Source: Meghimatium bilineatum
Lineage: Eukaryota; Mollusca; Gastropoda; Stylommatophora; Philomycidae
Reading direction: 5' to 3'
Assembly (NCBI GenBank): GCA_034231615.1
Contig: CM067315.1
Location: 30,723,631-30,787,630, forward strand
Length of the DNA stretch: 64,000 nt
Shown here one piece after another: positions 45,775-56,950 of the stretch. Position 1 is the stretch's first letter, and every line of letters starts with the position of its first letter. A model generated the notes under the pieces. The model was not told the DNA's origin. It saw nothing but the letters and a program-made list of their open reading frames with translations, and made no database searches. The position numbers and the translations under genes are program-made.

Positions 45775-46235
45775 TTGTGCTTGCGAAGTTGCGGGTTCGA
45801 TTCAGGGTCGTAATGATTTGTATAAAACAAAAAGGGGTAGCACACCCTATTCAGGAATTAGCTATCAACGTAACATTTTTCGGCTGTAGTGATTTCATAA
45901 GCAAGATATATGTATATATGGTTGCTTATCCAGCGGTCCATGGGCTCATGCCCTTTGACCTAATGCCATTAGATGGCATTATATTGCTGGGAAGTATATG
46001 TATATATAAATATACATATAAGCTCGGTCAGTAGTTTGCCATTGCTTTCTGAACAGTCCAGACATTGAATTGCCTGTTGCTTGGTTTGAACTTTGTATCT
46101 TGGCGGTCACAAATGTGCCATGTACCACGCCGACACAGAAACTTGTCTTGATTACAAGTGCATTGATTTCGAAGTACACTGTAGATTGCCACTTAAAGTT
46201 TTTACGGAGTTACGTGCTATGAGCGGTACTCGCGA
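45775..46235. mobile_element. mosaic of SINE fragments
   Basis: In order: a tRNA-like B box (GCGGGTTCGATTCAGGG, 45,791), the reversed 3' part of the AACC-tailed retroposon (45,930-46,000), the reversed GTTCAGAAAGCAATGGCAA word (46,030-46,055), and a SINE-2 piece GGAGTTACGTGCTATGAGCG (46,206). Confidence 0.6.
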
Positions 46236-47425
46236 TAAGCAAAATGTTACATCATGCTACCAACATGTACTCTGCAAGTTGGAAACCCTACATTTTTAAG
46301 GGGAAAAAAGGGGTTGGAGGAAATCATAAAATATTCATCCTGGAGATCAAGAAACATGCCTTTCTTGTTAATTCACCGCTCCTTGAATCTAACCTCATTG
46401 AATCTAAATAGATGCGATCAAATGTATAGTTCTTTCGTAGAACACTGTGATAAACACGGAGCTCCCATGTGCATATTGTGCATGCTATATAATTCTTGTC
46501 TGTTCTGGAATCTATAAGTATATACTGAATATACCTTAAGTATATCCATTAAGTATATTCTATAATTGTATTCTATAAGTATATCCTATAATTGTATTCT
46601 ATAAGTATATTCTCTAAATATATCACAAGTAGCTGATGTGGTTGCAAACAACAAGTAAGCTTTCAGAAATAAATTACACCAAGGTCGTTGCCGCTGATAC
46701 TTTGACTGTACATTATTGTTGATATCGCCTGCTGTAAGAAGGAAGGTGCTAGCGTATATGGCTACTTGTTAAAGTTCCATATTTTATATCGTAGAGTACA
46801 ATTAATTATGCCATGTTATCATATGGAGCGTAAATAAATAAACAAAAAAACACCCTTCTCCTGTCGCGACGACAAGGGTAAGCGGGTTTTATCACACAGC
46901 CACAAGTAGCTAGTTACCTCACCTCACTCCCCAAAGGAAACAAATATGCAGTGATGACAAGAATTTATTTTTAATTACATGGCTGCCAATGCGCCATTAC
47001 ACAAACATGGAAACTCGCGCCAAAGTTTAGCACAATTATGATTACATTTTCACCCTATTTAACAAGAAATCTGGCTTGTACGTGATGTTGACTTGTGGGA
47101 TACGTCTAAAAATAGCATTGCTATTAAAACAAAGATAATTGCAGAAATTTGGAAAACAGTGGTAGACATTAAAATAATATGTTGAGACAGATAGACGGAT
47201 GTGCCGAGATGCATAGATAAAGGAGTGACATACGATTAGATAAATGGATCTGTGAGATGGATCCACGTAAATAATGGGACAGTGGTTCGGAGTGTTGTAA
47301 ATGGTTACAGGTAGCTAGGTAAATGAAGTGAAAAAGACATTGATGCATGGAAATACAGAAAATAAATCATGTTTTGTTAGATATTCTATTCTTCATCTAC
47401 GGATATGAGTCATCGTGCGTATAGA
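46236..47425. other. mostly unassigned; small tandem repeat and SINE-3 end
   Basis: ATTCTATAAGTATATCCTAT-type words repeat about four times at 46,510-46,620. CCTGTCGCGACGACAAGGGT then TTTTATCACACAG at 46,862-46,905 is the end of a SINE-3. No gene is recognised. Confidence 0.45.
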
Positions 47426-47435
47426 AAGGCGTATA

Positions 47436-47611
47436 AAAGGGCTATTCAATTGGTAGCTCGGGGCCATATCCGGCCCGCGGAGGCCTAGTAAGTGGCCCGC
47501 GGATCATTCCTAAAACAGTGAAATAAAGTTATAAAAAAAACAGACCTCTGGCCCGTGATGATCCCCATTTTCTACATTTCGGTCCCCGAGTAAATATAGT
47601 TGAATAGTCCT
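47436..47611. mobile_element. 176-bp hAT-like MITE with 8-bp target duplication
   Basis: GGCGTATA at 47,428-47,435 and 47,612-47,619 flanks the element. The left end (AAAGGGCTATTCAATTGGTA, CTCGGGGCC) and the reversed right end (AGGACTATTCAACTATATTT, CTCGGGGACC) form imperfect inverted repeats. Internal GGCCCGCGG words are typical of hAT non-autonomous elements, and 8-bp duplications are a hAT trait. No transposase is present. Confidence 0.85.
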
Positions 47612-47784
47612 GGCGTATAATCATAAAAATGTATTTAGACACACGGCGACAGAAGCGAGATTCATACGAAAAATGTTTGGTTATGTGATTATTAAGATCC
47701 ATATTAAGAACAAGAAAGCTCTGTATCATGTGCTACGGGAAGGTGTCTCCATGGCGGTATTTCATGAACAGAAGACTGCAGCTT

Positions 47785-48250
47785 TCATTATCATCATCAT
47801 CGAGTGCCGTTTCCACATCGAAGGTGGCAGCAACAGACTTCAGCATCCCCTATCTGGCGTTTTGGTTGTACACTCTGCTAGACTGTAACTTGTACATCTT
47901 GTGATGTTACTCTCCTACTTCTATCTCTTCCTAAATCCTGCTGACTTTGACTCTGCGTAAAGGTTTCAACATGGTGTCATGTCTTTTAACGTGTCCAAAA
48001 TATTGTATTTGTCTGATCATTACTTCCTTTAATTATTATTTCTTCATATTAAGTGTTGTTAGAACCTCTTTGTTTTCTTCTCTTTACATGATGTTCTCCC
48101 TATTCTTTTATATACCCACATCTCAAATGCATCAATTCTGTCTTTAATTGTTTGTTTAGTGTCCTTATGTCTGATTCATACATTAATATAGAATCAATGT
48201 AACATTTGATAATACTCATTTTAAACTTATTTATAATTTGTTGCAGTGCT
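47785..48250 (-). mobile_element. LINE-B fragment, degenerate
   Basis: The plus-strand order CATCATCGAGTGCCGTTTCC, CACTCTGCTAGACTGTAACT, TGTCATGTCTTTTAACGTGT, TCAAATGCATCAATTCTGTC and ATTAATATAGAATC parallels 15,105-15,545. Most frames are broken. Confidence 0.8.
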
Positions 48251-48269
48251 TTCTAAATGGTAAACACAG

Positions 48270-49232
48270 GAAAACACTGAGGTAATGTCAATCCCAACAA
48301 CAGAAAGAAACATCACTATTCTAATCGATGATCAACAACTTACACGGGTGAAAGATTTCACTTATCTTGGAAGCATAATATCATTGAATGGGAAAAAAAC
48401 ACCAAAATCCAAATTAGATGATACATTGCTCATCGGATTTTGGGGCAAATGTTTTATATTTTTAAAAACAAATATGTGAACACGAACAACAAAACTGCAC
48501 TATATAAGACTATCATCATATCATCACTATGCTACAAATGTGAAACGTGGACACTAAAATCAGAGTTTTAAGAAAGAAGTTTGTTACTAAAGAAATGTCT
48601 ACGTGGAATCCTCGGCGTAACAATAAGAGACAGATTCAGAAACTAAAACATCAGAAGACTAACAAACTCGATACCAATGCTTGATTACATCAGAAGACTA
48701 ACAAACTCGATACAAATGCTGGATTACATCAGAAGACTAGCAAACTCGATACCAATGCTCGATTACATCAGAAGACTAGCAAACTCGATACCAATGCTTG
48801 ATTACATCAGAAGACTAACAAACTCGATACCAATGCTGGATTACATAAGAAGACTAACAAACTCGATACCAATGCTTGATTACATCAGAAGACTAACAAA
48901 CTCGATACCAATGCTGGATTACATCAGAAGACTAACAAACTCGATACCAATGCTGGATTACATCAGAAGACTAACAAACTCGATACCAATGCTGGATTAC
49001 ATCAGAAGACAACACATTACATGGTTTTCGCATACTTCCAGACTACCATCAGACAGTGCCTCACAAAAAGCATTACTATACAGACACGACGGAGACAAAG
49101 CTAGTGGGAGACCTTGCAAACGATGGATTACAGAAATAAAACAGCGAAAACAAACATATATGAAGCACACAAAAATGCCATATCCAGAGAACTCTTCTAC
49201 CACTGACGCTGCAAGGCATATGGGAGTTTAAA
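48270..49232 (+). mobile_element. LINE-A 3' half with in-frame amplified codons
   Basis: After TTERNITILIDDQQLTRVKD and FTYLGSIIS (RT thumb), the plus strand encodes ETWTLKSEF-like and LRGILGVTIRDRFRN-like codons in varying frames. It then enters the 39-bp repeat block (48,650-49,005) and ends in QHITWFSHTSRLPSD, ASGRPCKRWITEIKQ and the LINE-A terminus. Apart from the block, it is collinear with 16,090-16,800. Confidence 0.82.
48650..49005 (+). repeat. 39-bp (13-codon) minisatellite within LINE-A
   Basis: About nine copies of ATGCTGGATTACATCAGAAG ACTAACAAACTCGATACCA, reading MLDYIRRLTNSIP each time. Other LINE-A copies have this segment once (VLEHIKRQQ preceded by ITKTIP), so the amplification happened inside this copy and kept the reading frame. 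Confidence 0.95.
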
Positions 49233-49349
49233 GTGAAAAAGAAAGACAAGAAAGAAAAAGAAATACTTTATTTAAATGTTACTATTTTTCTCTTGTCAAT
49301 GAAAGTACTTTTAGTCACTCCTATAGACAATACTGTGAGTATCTTCCTA

Positions 49350-49500
49350 CTCAGAGGCGTTAAAAAGTGGTTAAAATCGCATAGAGAATTCATTTTACTT
49401 TACTCGGGTTATCACATATGTACTATGTCCCTCTCAACTAGGCGACACGCCCTCTGTCGAGAGTACCACACATAGCACGTAACTTCGCAGCGTCAATTGA
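49350..49500 (-). mobile_element. SINE-2 fragment
   Basis: CATATGTACTATGTCCCTCT, GTCGAGAGTACCACACATAG and CACGTAACTTCGCAGCGTCA match the SINE-2 body. Confidence 0.78.
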
Positions 49501-49614
49501 TTATTCTCATACTTCCTACTTGCATTTTTTTATTAAAGGAACTTTCACACACATTTCTAAAAATAAGTCTTCCTCGCCAAATTCAAACCTGTGCACCAAT
49601 GGATAACAATGTGT

Positions 49615-49825
49615 GCACTTAGCACTCGTTAGAGCAGCTTAGCGGGTAACAGCGATGATAGTCATGAAGTCGCGCACGTACGAGATGCTACAGCTGTGGT
49701 CTCACATCCGTGAGATCCAGGGTACAAATCCCGGTAAGGACTGCGTTTTTTTTTTCTGTCGAAGGATAATTTAAAAAAACTTACCCTGTACATGACGTGG
49801 CGACAGCAAGGACATACGATATTTA
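49615..49825 (+). mobile_element. SINE-3 copy
   Basis: GAGATCCAGGGTACAAATCC (B box) then CGGTAAGGACTGCG, a T-run, CTGTCGAAGGATAATTT and CCTGTACATGACGTGGCGAC. Upstream, GATGCTACAGCTGTGGTCTC is a decayed tRNA-like region. Confidence 0.75.
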
Positions 49826-50395
49826 TTACACGTACCATCTCCATGTCAAAAATGTTCACTGCAGTATTTCACAAACATCTAGATATGCAAACGGATATTA
49901 TACGACATCACTAAAACAGTCGGGTGTCAACAAGCGTTGCTGGTACTCAGTAGTCATGGTGACTGGATAACCAGAACCGCGACCTCCACTGTTATTTTAT
50001 GATTTTATAGCTTCTGTATAACTAAATACGACTTACTGAAAAAACGACAGTGATTGAAAAAAATCGTACCTCTTTATAATGGGTGCATTTTGCTTAACTA
50101 AGCCAACCAAGCGTTGCTGGGATTTCCCGTCCTTGAACCAATTTTCACTAGTATAGATAAATAAGGAATTAGCATCGTATATCCCATGTCCTTCTTCAGA
50201 ATATTTCTAATTGCTAATCTCAAGCATCTTTTGCTTGAGACAAATCTGCATTTGCTTATGTTTTTGTATTTCTTTTCGTTGACTGGAGAAAGTACCCACA
50301 TAAACCGTGACCTTCTGAATATATAAGGCCTCTGCACAGTATTATTTAAACAATCATTCGCTACTTTCATTATTATTATTGCGATTTATGTTGAT
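49826..50395. other. unassigned stretch
   Basis: A 90-codon minus-strand open frame at 50,098-50,370 shows no domain or family match. Confidence 0.3.
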
Positions 50396-50399
50396 CGCT

Positions 50400-50462
50400 A
50401 TTTATATACTTGGAATCGCATGCCAAAAAAATGGCAAAAGCGATTCCATATATATAAATATT
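50400..50462. repeat. short hairpin-forming inverted repeat
   Basis: TATTTATATACTTGGAATCG with CATGCC, an A-rich loop, then GGCAAAAGCGATTCCATATA and TATAAATA. The arms are about 27 bp with a few mismatches. It could be a small MITE or a hairpin RNA source. Confidence 0.75.
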
Positions 50463-50880
50463 GACTAAATGAAACATAACAATTATAAAAAAACGTAACA
50501 AATAAGTTCTAATTAATTCTGTGCATATGTCTTCTATACTGAAAATTGCATGCGAAAACTGACAAAATATCAGTGGCGTCAGCCAGAGTTAATGACGTTG
50601 CATAATGTCAACATTTTAAATGACTACTCTGGAAACGATTTGGTACGAAATTTCCGACAAGGTTTTTTGACATATATTTTTGCCACGACATATCATGTCT
50701 TTTACTCTCTAGAAGTCCGTGGATATTTGAGTAAAGTCTATCAATCGATATATGTTTACTGTGCATCTATTCGGTTATGCTCAATAGTAAAAGTACTGTT
50801 CCTAGTATTCCCTGGCCACGAGCAAAAATTCCTGGTCTTCACTGGTCCACCACGATTAGCAAAAGGAGGAGGGAGTGGGG
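50463..50880. other. unassigned stretch
   Basis: A 114-codon open frame at 50,550-50,894 has no recognisable features and runs into the minisatellite. Confidence 0.3.
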
Positions 50881-50884
50881 GAAG

Positions 50885-51232
50885 AGAGGAATAAATGTAT
50901 CGCAGAGCCAAACTAAATGGGGCGCAAGAGAGGAACAAATGTATCGCTGAGTAACACCAAAGCGGGCGCAAACGAGGGATAAATTTGTCACTTAGTCACA
51001 CCAAAAGGAGTGCAAGAGAGGAATAACTGTATCACTGAGTCACACCAAAGTGGGAGCGAGAGAGGAATAAATGTATCGCTGAGTCACACCAAAGTGGGCG
51101 CAATAGAGGAATAAATATATCGCTGAGTCATATCAAATGGGGCGCTAGAGAGAAATAAATGTACCGCTGAGTCACGCCAAGGACGGAGCAAGAGAGAAAT
51201 AAATATATCACTGAGTCACACAAAAGGACGTC
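50885..51232. repeat. 44-bp minisatellite, about 8 units
   Basis: Unit GAGGAATAAATGTATCGCTG AGTCACACCAAAGTGGGCGC AAGA, with considerable divergence, so an older array. Confidence 0.92.
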
Positions 51233-51305
51233 AGGATTCTCATTTAAAAACAGTTTAAATGTGCATGTACTCAGAAGGTGAAATATAGATACTATATAAT
51301 AATAT

Positions 51306-51306
51306 G

Positions 51307-51339
<33 letters not shown>

Positions 51340-51352
51340 GATAGGATATATA
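51306..51352. repeat. (AT)n microsatellite
   Basis: A short AT tract beside the SINE-1 copy. Confidence 0.92.
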
Positions 51353-51371
51353 TAAGAGTATAGGATGCTAT

Positions 51372-51655
51372 ACTCTTCTTCTTCTGCATTGTTCTCAAAA
51401 TAATGCAGATTAACAGAATATACTCCAGAGACCGGAATGCTCTGTATGATTGTTTACAGCTTAGCTGCGACACTTTCGCTTTGCGGACTGTTACATCCAA
51501 TCTTAATATGGTTTTTTAATCACTTTCACCCTATTTGAGATGGGGCAAGCAAGTCCCCTACAAAACCTTCTTTGTCGAACCTATTGACATGCATGAAAAT
51601 TAAACAGTATTGCTATTCTTTGCTCCTCTTTTAGGTTTCGGCAAGGCACGGGTGA
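51372..51655 (-). mobile_element. SINE-1 copy, near full length
   Basis: CTCTTCTTCTTCTGCATTGT, TGCAGATTAACAGAATA, TTAGCTGCGACACTTTCGC, GAGATGGGGCAAGC and TAAACAGTATTGCTATTCTT to GGCAAGGCACGGGTG follow 2,069-2,347 throughout. Confidence 0.85.
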
Positions 51656-52255
51656 AACTTTGTACTTAAGATTGACAGAACCAAAGACGCCTATTCCACG
51701 ACCAGGTTCAAGTGACGACCTGTGGACAGATGACCTAGAAGGTCCGTTGATATTATTGCCGTAAGTATAATTGATCCCCCTTGGTTATATTTGGTTGGCG
51801 ACTCTAATTATATAAATAGTGTCCAATGAATATCCAGACAATAGTGAAAAACTAATGAACTCCTGTTTACGTTTAACAGATACGTATCTATAACTGCCGA
51901 CGGTCACGCCTATATCTTACAATGGCTAACTATTCAATTTGACATGACACAGTAGCAGACCTTTGGAAATAGATTATAGGATTCCCATTTTTAAAAAAAA
52001 CAAAACATATTTGTAGCTAAAGTTGGGGAAATTCATTCAAGAACGTGAGAACCAGTTCGAAAAGTGTTTACTAATAATGTTCAAATCATTTAGAAAACGA
52101 TAGGGGATTAGTGTAAATGAGCAAGGCACTTCGTCGATAAAATCTGCTCGGGCAAGTAAACCATGCGTGAAATTTTCAAGGTCTCATAATCCAGTAAAAA
52201 TGTTAACCTCGTCTGCTGCATGACGAACTGTGAACGCTCATTATGTCATTATCTT
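51656..52255. other. unassigned stretch
   Basis: Nothing recognised until a single 33-bp minisatellite-like unit at 52,257-52,289. Confidence 0.35.
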
Positions 52256-52289
52256 CATGATAATTTCTATCAAATATATCATTATAATC

Positions 52290-52838
52290 ATCCTTGAGTC
52301 TAACGGGAATTGAACCAGCCCGTTCAACGGCACCAAATTGCATAGCAACTCTCGTACACGAGATTTTCTGTACTTGACTAACCGCATCTCCAAAAAAAAG
52401 ATGCGATTTTGTCAAGACATTCAAACTGTTTACTAAGGTCACCGAGAACGACTAATCGAGACAAGGACTATCACAACAACAACACACATCCCGCACAGGT
52501 ATTGAAGTATCCTCAGTAACAACAAACATATAACATCCGTATTTAACATATTACATATAACATATCCATATAACATATTACATATAACATATCCATATAA
52601 CATGTTATATGTTTGTTGTTACTGAGGATACTTCACTACTTATGCGGGATGTTTGTTGTTGTTGTGATAGTCCTTTTCTCGATTAGTTCGTTCTCAATGA
52701 CTTGAGTGCACAGTCAAAATGACATCTTTTTTTTGGAGATGCGGTTAGTCAAGTACGGAAAATCTCGTGTACGAGAGTTGCTATGCGATTTGGTGCCGTT
52801 GAACGGAATGGTTCAATTACCGTTAGACTCAAGAATTT
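52290..52838. repeat. large inverted repeat, arms about 240 bp
   Basis: The left arm (52,290-52,538) is the reverse complement of the right arm (about 52,600-52,838) at roughly 85-90 percent. It is separated by about 60 bp of CATATAAC repeats. Shared words include CAACTCTCGTACACGAGATT and CTTGACTAACCGCATCTCC. Each arm contains GGTTCAATT(C/A)CCGTTAGAC, a B-box-like segment, so the arms may be two opposed tRNA-derived SINEs. Confidence 0.88.
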
Positions 52839-52884
52839 TTAATATATCCTCTGGCTTCGTTCTTGAATTTACATCATAATCATC

Positions 52885-52895
52885 ATAGTTTCTAC
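52885..52895. repeat. left target-site duplication of LINE-H
   Basis: ATAGTTTCTAC occurs here and at 54,181-54,191, flanking the LINE-H insertion. It is part of the 33-bp minisatellite unit. Confidence 0.85.
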
Positions 52896-54180
52896 TTCAA
52901 AGATCATGTTGACCACATAATTGTAAAGGCTTATAAAGGTCTTGCGGCGATGAAAGTTATGGCTGCAGCTCAATGCGAACAGAGACTGATATTTCTGCTG
53001 TATCAGGGATTGGTGGTGGCGGTGGTAGAGAACGCACTGGCAATTCTGACACTGAGTCAAACTCAAACAGAAAGATTGGATAGAATCCAAAATGAAGCAA
53101 TGCGAATAATTTTGGGGTGCACGAGAGATACGTCGACTCGGGCTATGCGATACATACTTGATTGCCCAACTGCGGAGCAAAGAATACAAATGTGCAGGGC
53201 GCGGGACTACCTAAAAATAACCGCTGATAAAGAGCACCCTCTACACCCAGAAATTATCAAAGTGAAAGGAAGTCGACTAAAGAGAGGAAAGTCGTGGATG
53301 GGGCGCGCAGAGGACGTTATACAGAGTGTCTGCAGATTGGAGGATGTACTACCTGGTGCCGAATGGAGTCTGGCACCCTCAGATTACCCAACAGCCTTCG
53401 AAGGAGTAATAACACTAAATTGAGAGTGCAGAGAATGGTGTCCGACAGTGGTCGAGTCGGAGGTGCTCGCTCTGATCAGTGAGAATTCTAGGGAAGGTGA
53501 TATAATTATGTATACAGATGGATCGGTTGAGAGACACAGGAGTTCCTGGGCTTTCACGGCTCAAATATGGGGGGAGACTATCAGAGAGGAAAGTGGTGCA
53601 TTCGTTCAGACGACAAGCAGCTTGACAATGGAGATTCTGGCGGTGACCAAAGCTTTGCAATGGGTCTGCTCACAGACTGTCTCCGAGCATGCCTGTATCC
53701 TCAGTGACTCCATGAACATGATTGTGAAAGTTCAGACGGGGTACGTTCGAGAACAGTGGCTGGATGCAGTGAATAATTCATGTGTGCGTACAGTGACTTT
53801 TATTTTTGTGCCGGGACACGCAGGAGTCCGGGGTAATGAAAGAGCAGATAGGTTGGCCACCCACGCTGCTACTACGGCTGTTGGTGGAGCGATGGATCGG
53901 GCAGACAATTTGAATGCCCTACGTAAAAACGCATGAACAAATGACTGTACAAGTGAGGATGACTCTTGTTCCATGATTAGAATAAAAGAACTTGGTTTGA
54001 AATGTGGTGTCACTAGAAAGGAGAGTTTTCGTGGGCAAAAAATAATGATGGTCAATCAACAACGTACTGGGACTGTCAGTCAATGTGTAATGGCGGATAC
54101 ACTAAAGGAAAGATCTGAGCACCTATGGACTTGTCCGGAGTGCAATGACGATGATCCAACGACTAACTAACTAACTAACT
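52896..54180 (+). mobile_element. LINE-H insertion within the 33-bp minisatellite
   Basis: A 1,285-bp 5'-truncated LINE-H with an 11-bp target duplication and a (CTAA)n tail. It holds the RT C-terminal part and RNase H in one frame. That frame is broken by TGA at 53,421-53,423 and at 53,934-53,936. Confidence 0.9.
52905..53936 (+). pseudogene. LINE-H RT C-terminus plus RNase H, two nonsense codons
   Basis: From DHVDHIIVKAYKGLAAMKVM through QNEAMRIILGCTRDTSTRAM and DCPTAEQRIQM, this is the RT thumb/connection. The frame then reads ECREWCPTVVE into RNase H with TDGSV, MEILAVTKALQWV, LSDSMNMI and VPGHAGVRGNERADRLATHA. All four RNase H acidic positions are kept. The first TGA lies where the 58,513 copy has an Arg codon. 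After the second TGA the frame continues at 53,937-54,170 to CPECNDDDPTTN. Confidence 0.88.
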
Positions 54181-54690
54181 ATAGTTTCTACCAAATATGT
54201 CATTATAATTATCATAGTTTCGACCAAATATGTCATTATAATTATCATAGTTTCGACCAAATATGTCATTATAATTATCATAGTTTCTACCAAATATGTC
54301 ATTATAATTATCATAGTTTCTACCAAATATGTCATTATAATTATCATAGTTTCTACCAAATATGTCATTATAATTATCATAGTTTCTACCAAATATGTCA
54401 TTATAATTATCATAGTTTCTACCAAATATCTCATCATAATTATCATAGTTTCTACCAAATATGTCATTATAATCATCATAGTTTCTACCAAATATGTCAT
54501 CATAATCATCATAGTTTCTACCAAATATGTCATCATAATTATCATAGTTTCTACCAAATATGTCATTATAATCATCATAGTTTCTACCAAATATGTCATC
54601 ATAATTATCATAGTTTCTACAAATATGTCATCATAATTATCATAGTTTCTACCAAATATATCATTAAAATCATGATCATTTCTACCAAAA
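54181..54690. repeat. 33-bp minisatellite, about 15 units
   Basis: Unit ATAGTTTCTACCAAATATGT CATTATAATTATC. One partial unit lies left of LINE-H (52,872-52,895) and a degenerate one at 52,257-52,289, so the array predates the insertion. Confidence 0.97.
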
Positions 54691-56080
54691 AGTCGTCTCA
54701 CAAAATCGAATTGATAAGCTTGCCGTCTTTGCAGTCACTGCCTCCCTTTCCAAAGACGTGTCTACGGCAGTGGGGTTGGGCAAGGGAGAAAAGATAAAAT
54801 AAAACCAAAAATATAGAAGGGAAAATTTACAAACACGATATATCAAAACAAATTATGGAAAGTTATAGAAAGAAAGATGGAATATGGTATATTTCTAGAT
54901 TGTTTTTCTAGTTTCACTTTTGTTTTTCTAGTTTCACTTCTGCATGAGATTGTATTTTCTTTTGTCTTTCACTCTAAGACACACCAAACTGAAAACAACA
55001 CATTCTCAAGTCTCCCAACCTGTCTTTTTTTCTCTCTCCGCACTTCAAATTTTACTCAGGGATGAAATAGTAAACCTAGCGTGGACTACTTTCATGACCT
55101 CTTGCCCTTGAAGATGCCATGTTGAATTCATACCCGCGTAAGCTGTGATGAGGTTTGGGCGTGATATATTTCTTCATCCATTTTCTGTTACATTTTTCAA
55201 TCGTCTTCATTTGTGGATTTAACAATAAGGGAGATAAAAAAATGGCTCTAAAACAAACCCAAAAAATGACAGTTGTAAAAGTCATCTTTAAGTGTTTAGT
55301 ATGTAAAGAAAATGTAGGTAGAAGTGTACACAATAGTTATCACGTGATTTTTTAAAAGAGAGTTTTATTTGAAGGCTTTAGAAAGGAGTGCTGAAAGATG
55401 GTTAAATAGTATCTTCCATCAATTATACAGCCCTGCTAACTTATCGATGTTCATCCTTTCAAATTGACGCATATGACTGTTATCGTGATTTTCATTGGTT
55501 ACTCTGTGTATACTTTGTGCCGACAACCAATGAAATCACGAGAAAATGTGTCACGTTAGAATAATGATTCTCAAGCTCGTAGATAAGGGGATGGCAATTG
55601 ACCCCCTCATCCCCATTAAGAAATCGAAACATGATTTTCCTACTGGACAATTAGTCAAAAATTTAACTCTCACCCCTCCCCCTCCCAAATGCTCGTAGGC
55701 TATTGGGTGTGGGGAGGGGTTGAGATGTTGAAACCGGAACCTTACCAAATCTAAACATGTCTTTTTGTACTAGCAACCTGGCCAAAAGGCGAGTAAAGAG
55801 CTTCAAAAAACCCATCCATTTGCGATTTTTCGTAAAACTGTCTTCAAATATTCCATTGACAATTGGATCTGAAATACGAGGGAACTCGAAATACCTCCTT
55901 TTTTAAAGATAAAAGCCCTACGTTGGGGAGAACATATGTACAACTCCCCCCCCCCCCCCCTTTAACCATTTCCTGAAAAAAGTAATCACAAATGTAATGA
56001 AAAAGTTACAAGGAAGCGTACAAGAAAAGCGAAATACTTTTAAAAAAATATTTAATATATAAATATTAATCTATTTGCTA
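54691..56080. other. unassigned stretch with a poly-C run
   Basis: About 1.4 kb with no recognised gene or family. A C-run lies at about 55,947-55,961. Short open frames at 55,076-55,355 and 55,551-55,748 show no domains. Confidence 0.35.
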
Positions 56081-56081
56081 A

Positions 56082-56150
56082 ACCCTTTGCTGCATTTCAG
56101 CGTCAGGGGTAGAAGAGTTTTCTATAGACGGCCCTCTTCTGTGCTGAGTA
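56082..56150 (-). mobile_element. LINE-A 3'-terminal scrap
   Basis: CATTTCAGCGTCAGGGGTAG, AAGAGTTTTCTATAGACGGC and CCTCTTCTGTGCTG match the LINE-A 3' end at 16,105-16,165. Confidence 0.6.
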
Positions 56151-56189
56151 AATTGTTTGTTTGTTTGTAAATGGGGGATTAAAGCCGCT

Positions 56190-56568
56190 TATCTGAGGCA
56201 CGACTCTTTCAACCTATGACAACACAAGATGACTATCATATTATGAACAGAACAGAACAAGTTATAATTCTACGCCTCAGAACAGGACACAACCGACTCC
56301 GCAGTCACATGTATACAAAGTTCAAGATTGGCAACACAGCCATGTGTACATGTGGACAGGCAGCACAGAGTGCCAAACATATACTTCAAGAGTGTTCTGA
56401 GCATGAAACGCTGAGGCAGACATATTGGCCAGAGGAAACAACACTGGAATCAAAGCTCTATGGGACACTGTATGAACTACAAAAGACAGTGAGTTTTATT
56501 AAGGAGACAGAATTACAGATATAGACATGTTTCAAGTGAACGAAAGAAGAAGAAGAAGAAGAAACCTA
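56190..56568 (+). mobile_element. LINE-F 3' end with Cys/His tail and (GAA)n
   Basis: A frame at 56,216-56,524 encodes IMNRTEQVIILRLRTGHNRL, CTCGQAAQSAKHILQECSEH and a short tail. This is the C-terminal Cys-Cys-His-Cys segment (CTCG...HILQEC) that follows RNase H in jockey-like animal LINEs. After the stop at 56,524, GTGAACGAAAGAAGAAG gives a GAA tail like those of SINE-1 and CE. The upstream part is missing (TAA at 56,180 in frame). Confidence 0.85.
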
Positions 56569-56689
56569 TGACAGAAGTATATTTTGGTTATATCAAGCCG
56601 TATTAGCTTTTATCTAAGTGTGACCTAATGGACAGGGAATTTTGAAAGCCATGCGTGCTATTGCTACAAATGATCTATATTGCTAGGTG

Positions 56690-56950
56690 GAGGTGGAATT
56701 TGTCGCTTCTTTTATTTTAGTGGTCCATCGTTTTCGTGGTCGCCTTCTAGGTCTGCCTTTACTGTATCCGTGTAGCCTAGCTTGTTGTGGTATGTTTTCT
56801 GATGGTTGTCGGCTAATATGTGCATACCATTTTATCTGTTGTCTTTTAATATATTCCAAGATTGGGGTGGTGCCTGTTTTTGTCTAATGTCCTCATTCCT
56901 CACTCTGTCTCTTAGCGATATTCCTAGAATTCTGGGTAAGGCTATAATAA
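56690..56950 (-). mobile_element. LINE-A-like C-terminal fragment
   Basis: The minus strand encodes RILGISLRDRVRNEDIRQ, and in another frame KRQQIKWYAHISRQP and GRPRRRPRKRWTTKIKEATN-like codons. It differs enough from other LINE-A copies to be a sister subfamily. Confidence 0.75.

Noticed and set aside
50098-50370. 90-codon minus-strand open frame
   Set aside because: No domain or family match, and its length is not unusual for AT-rich DNA.
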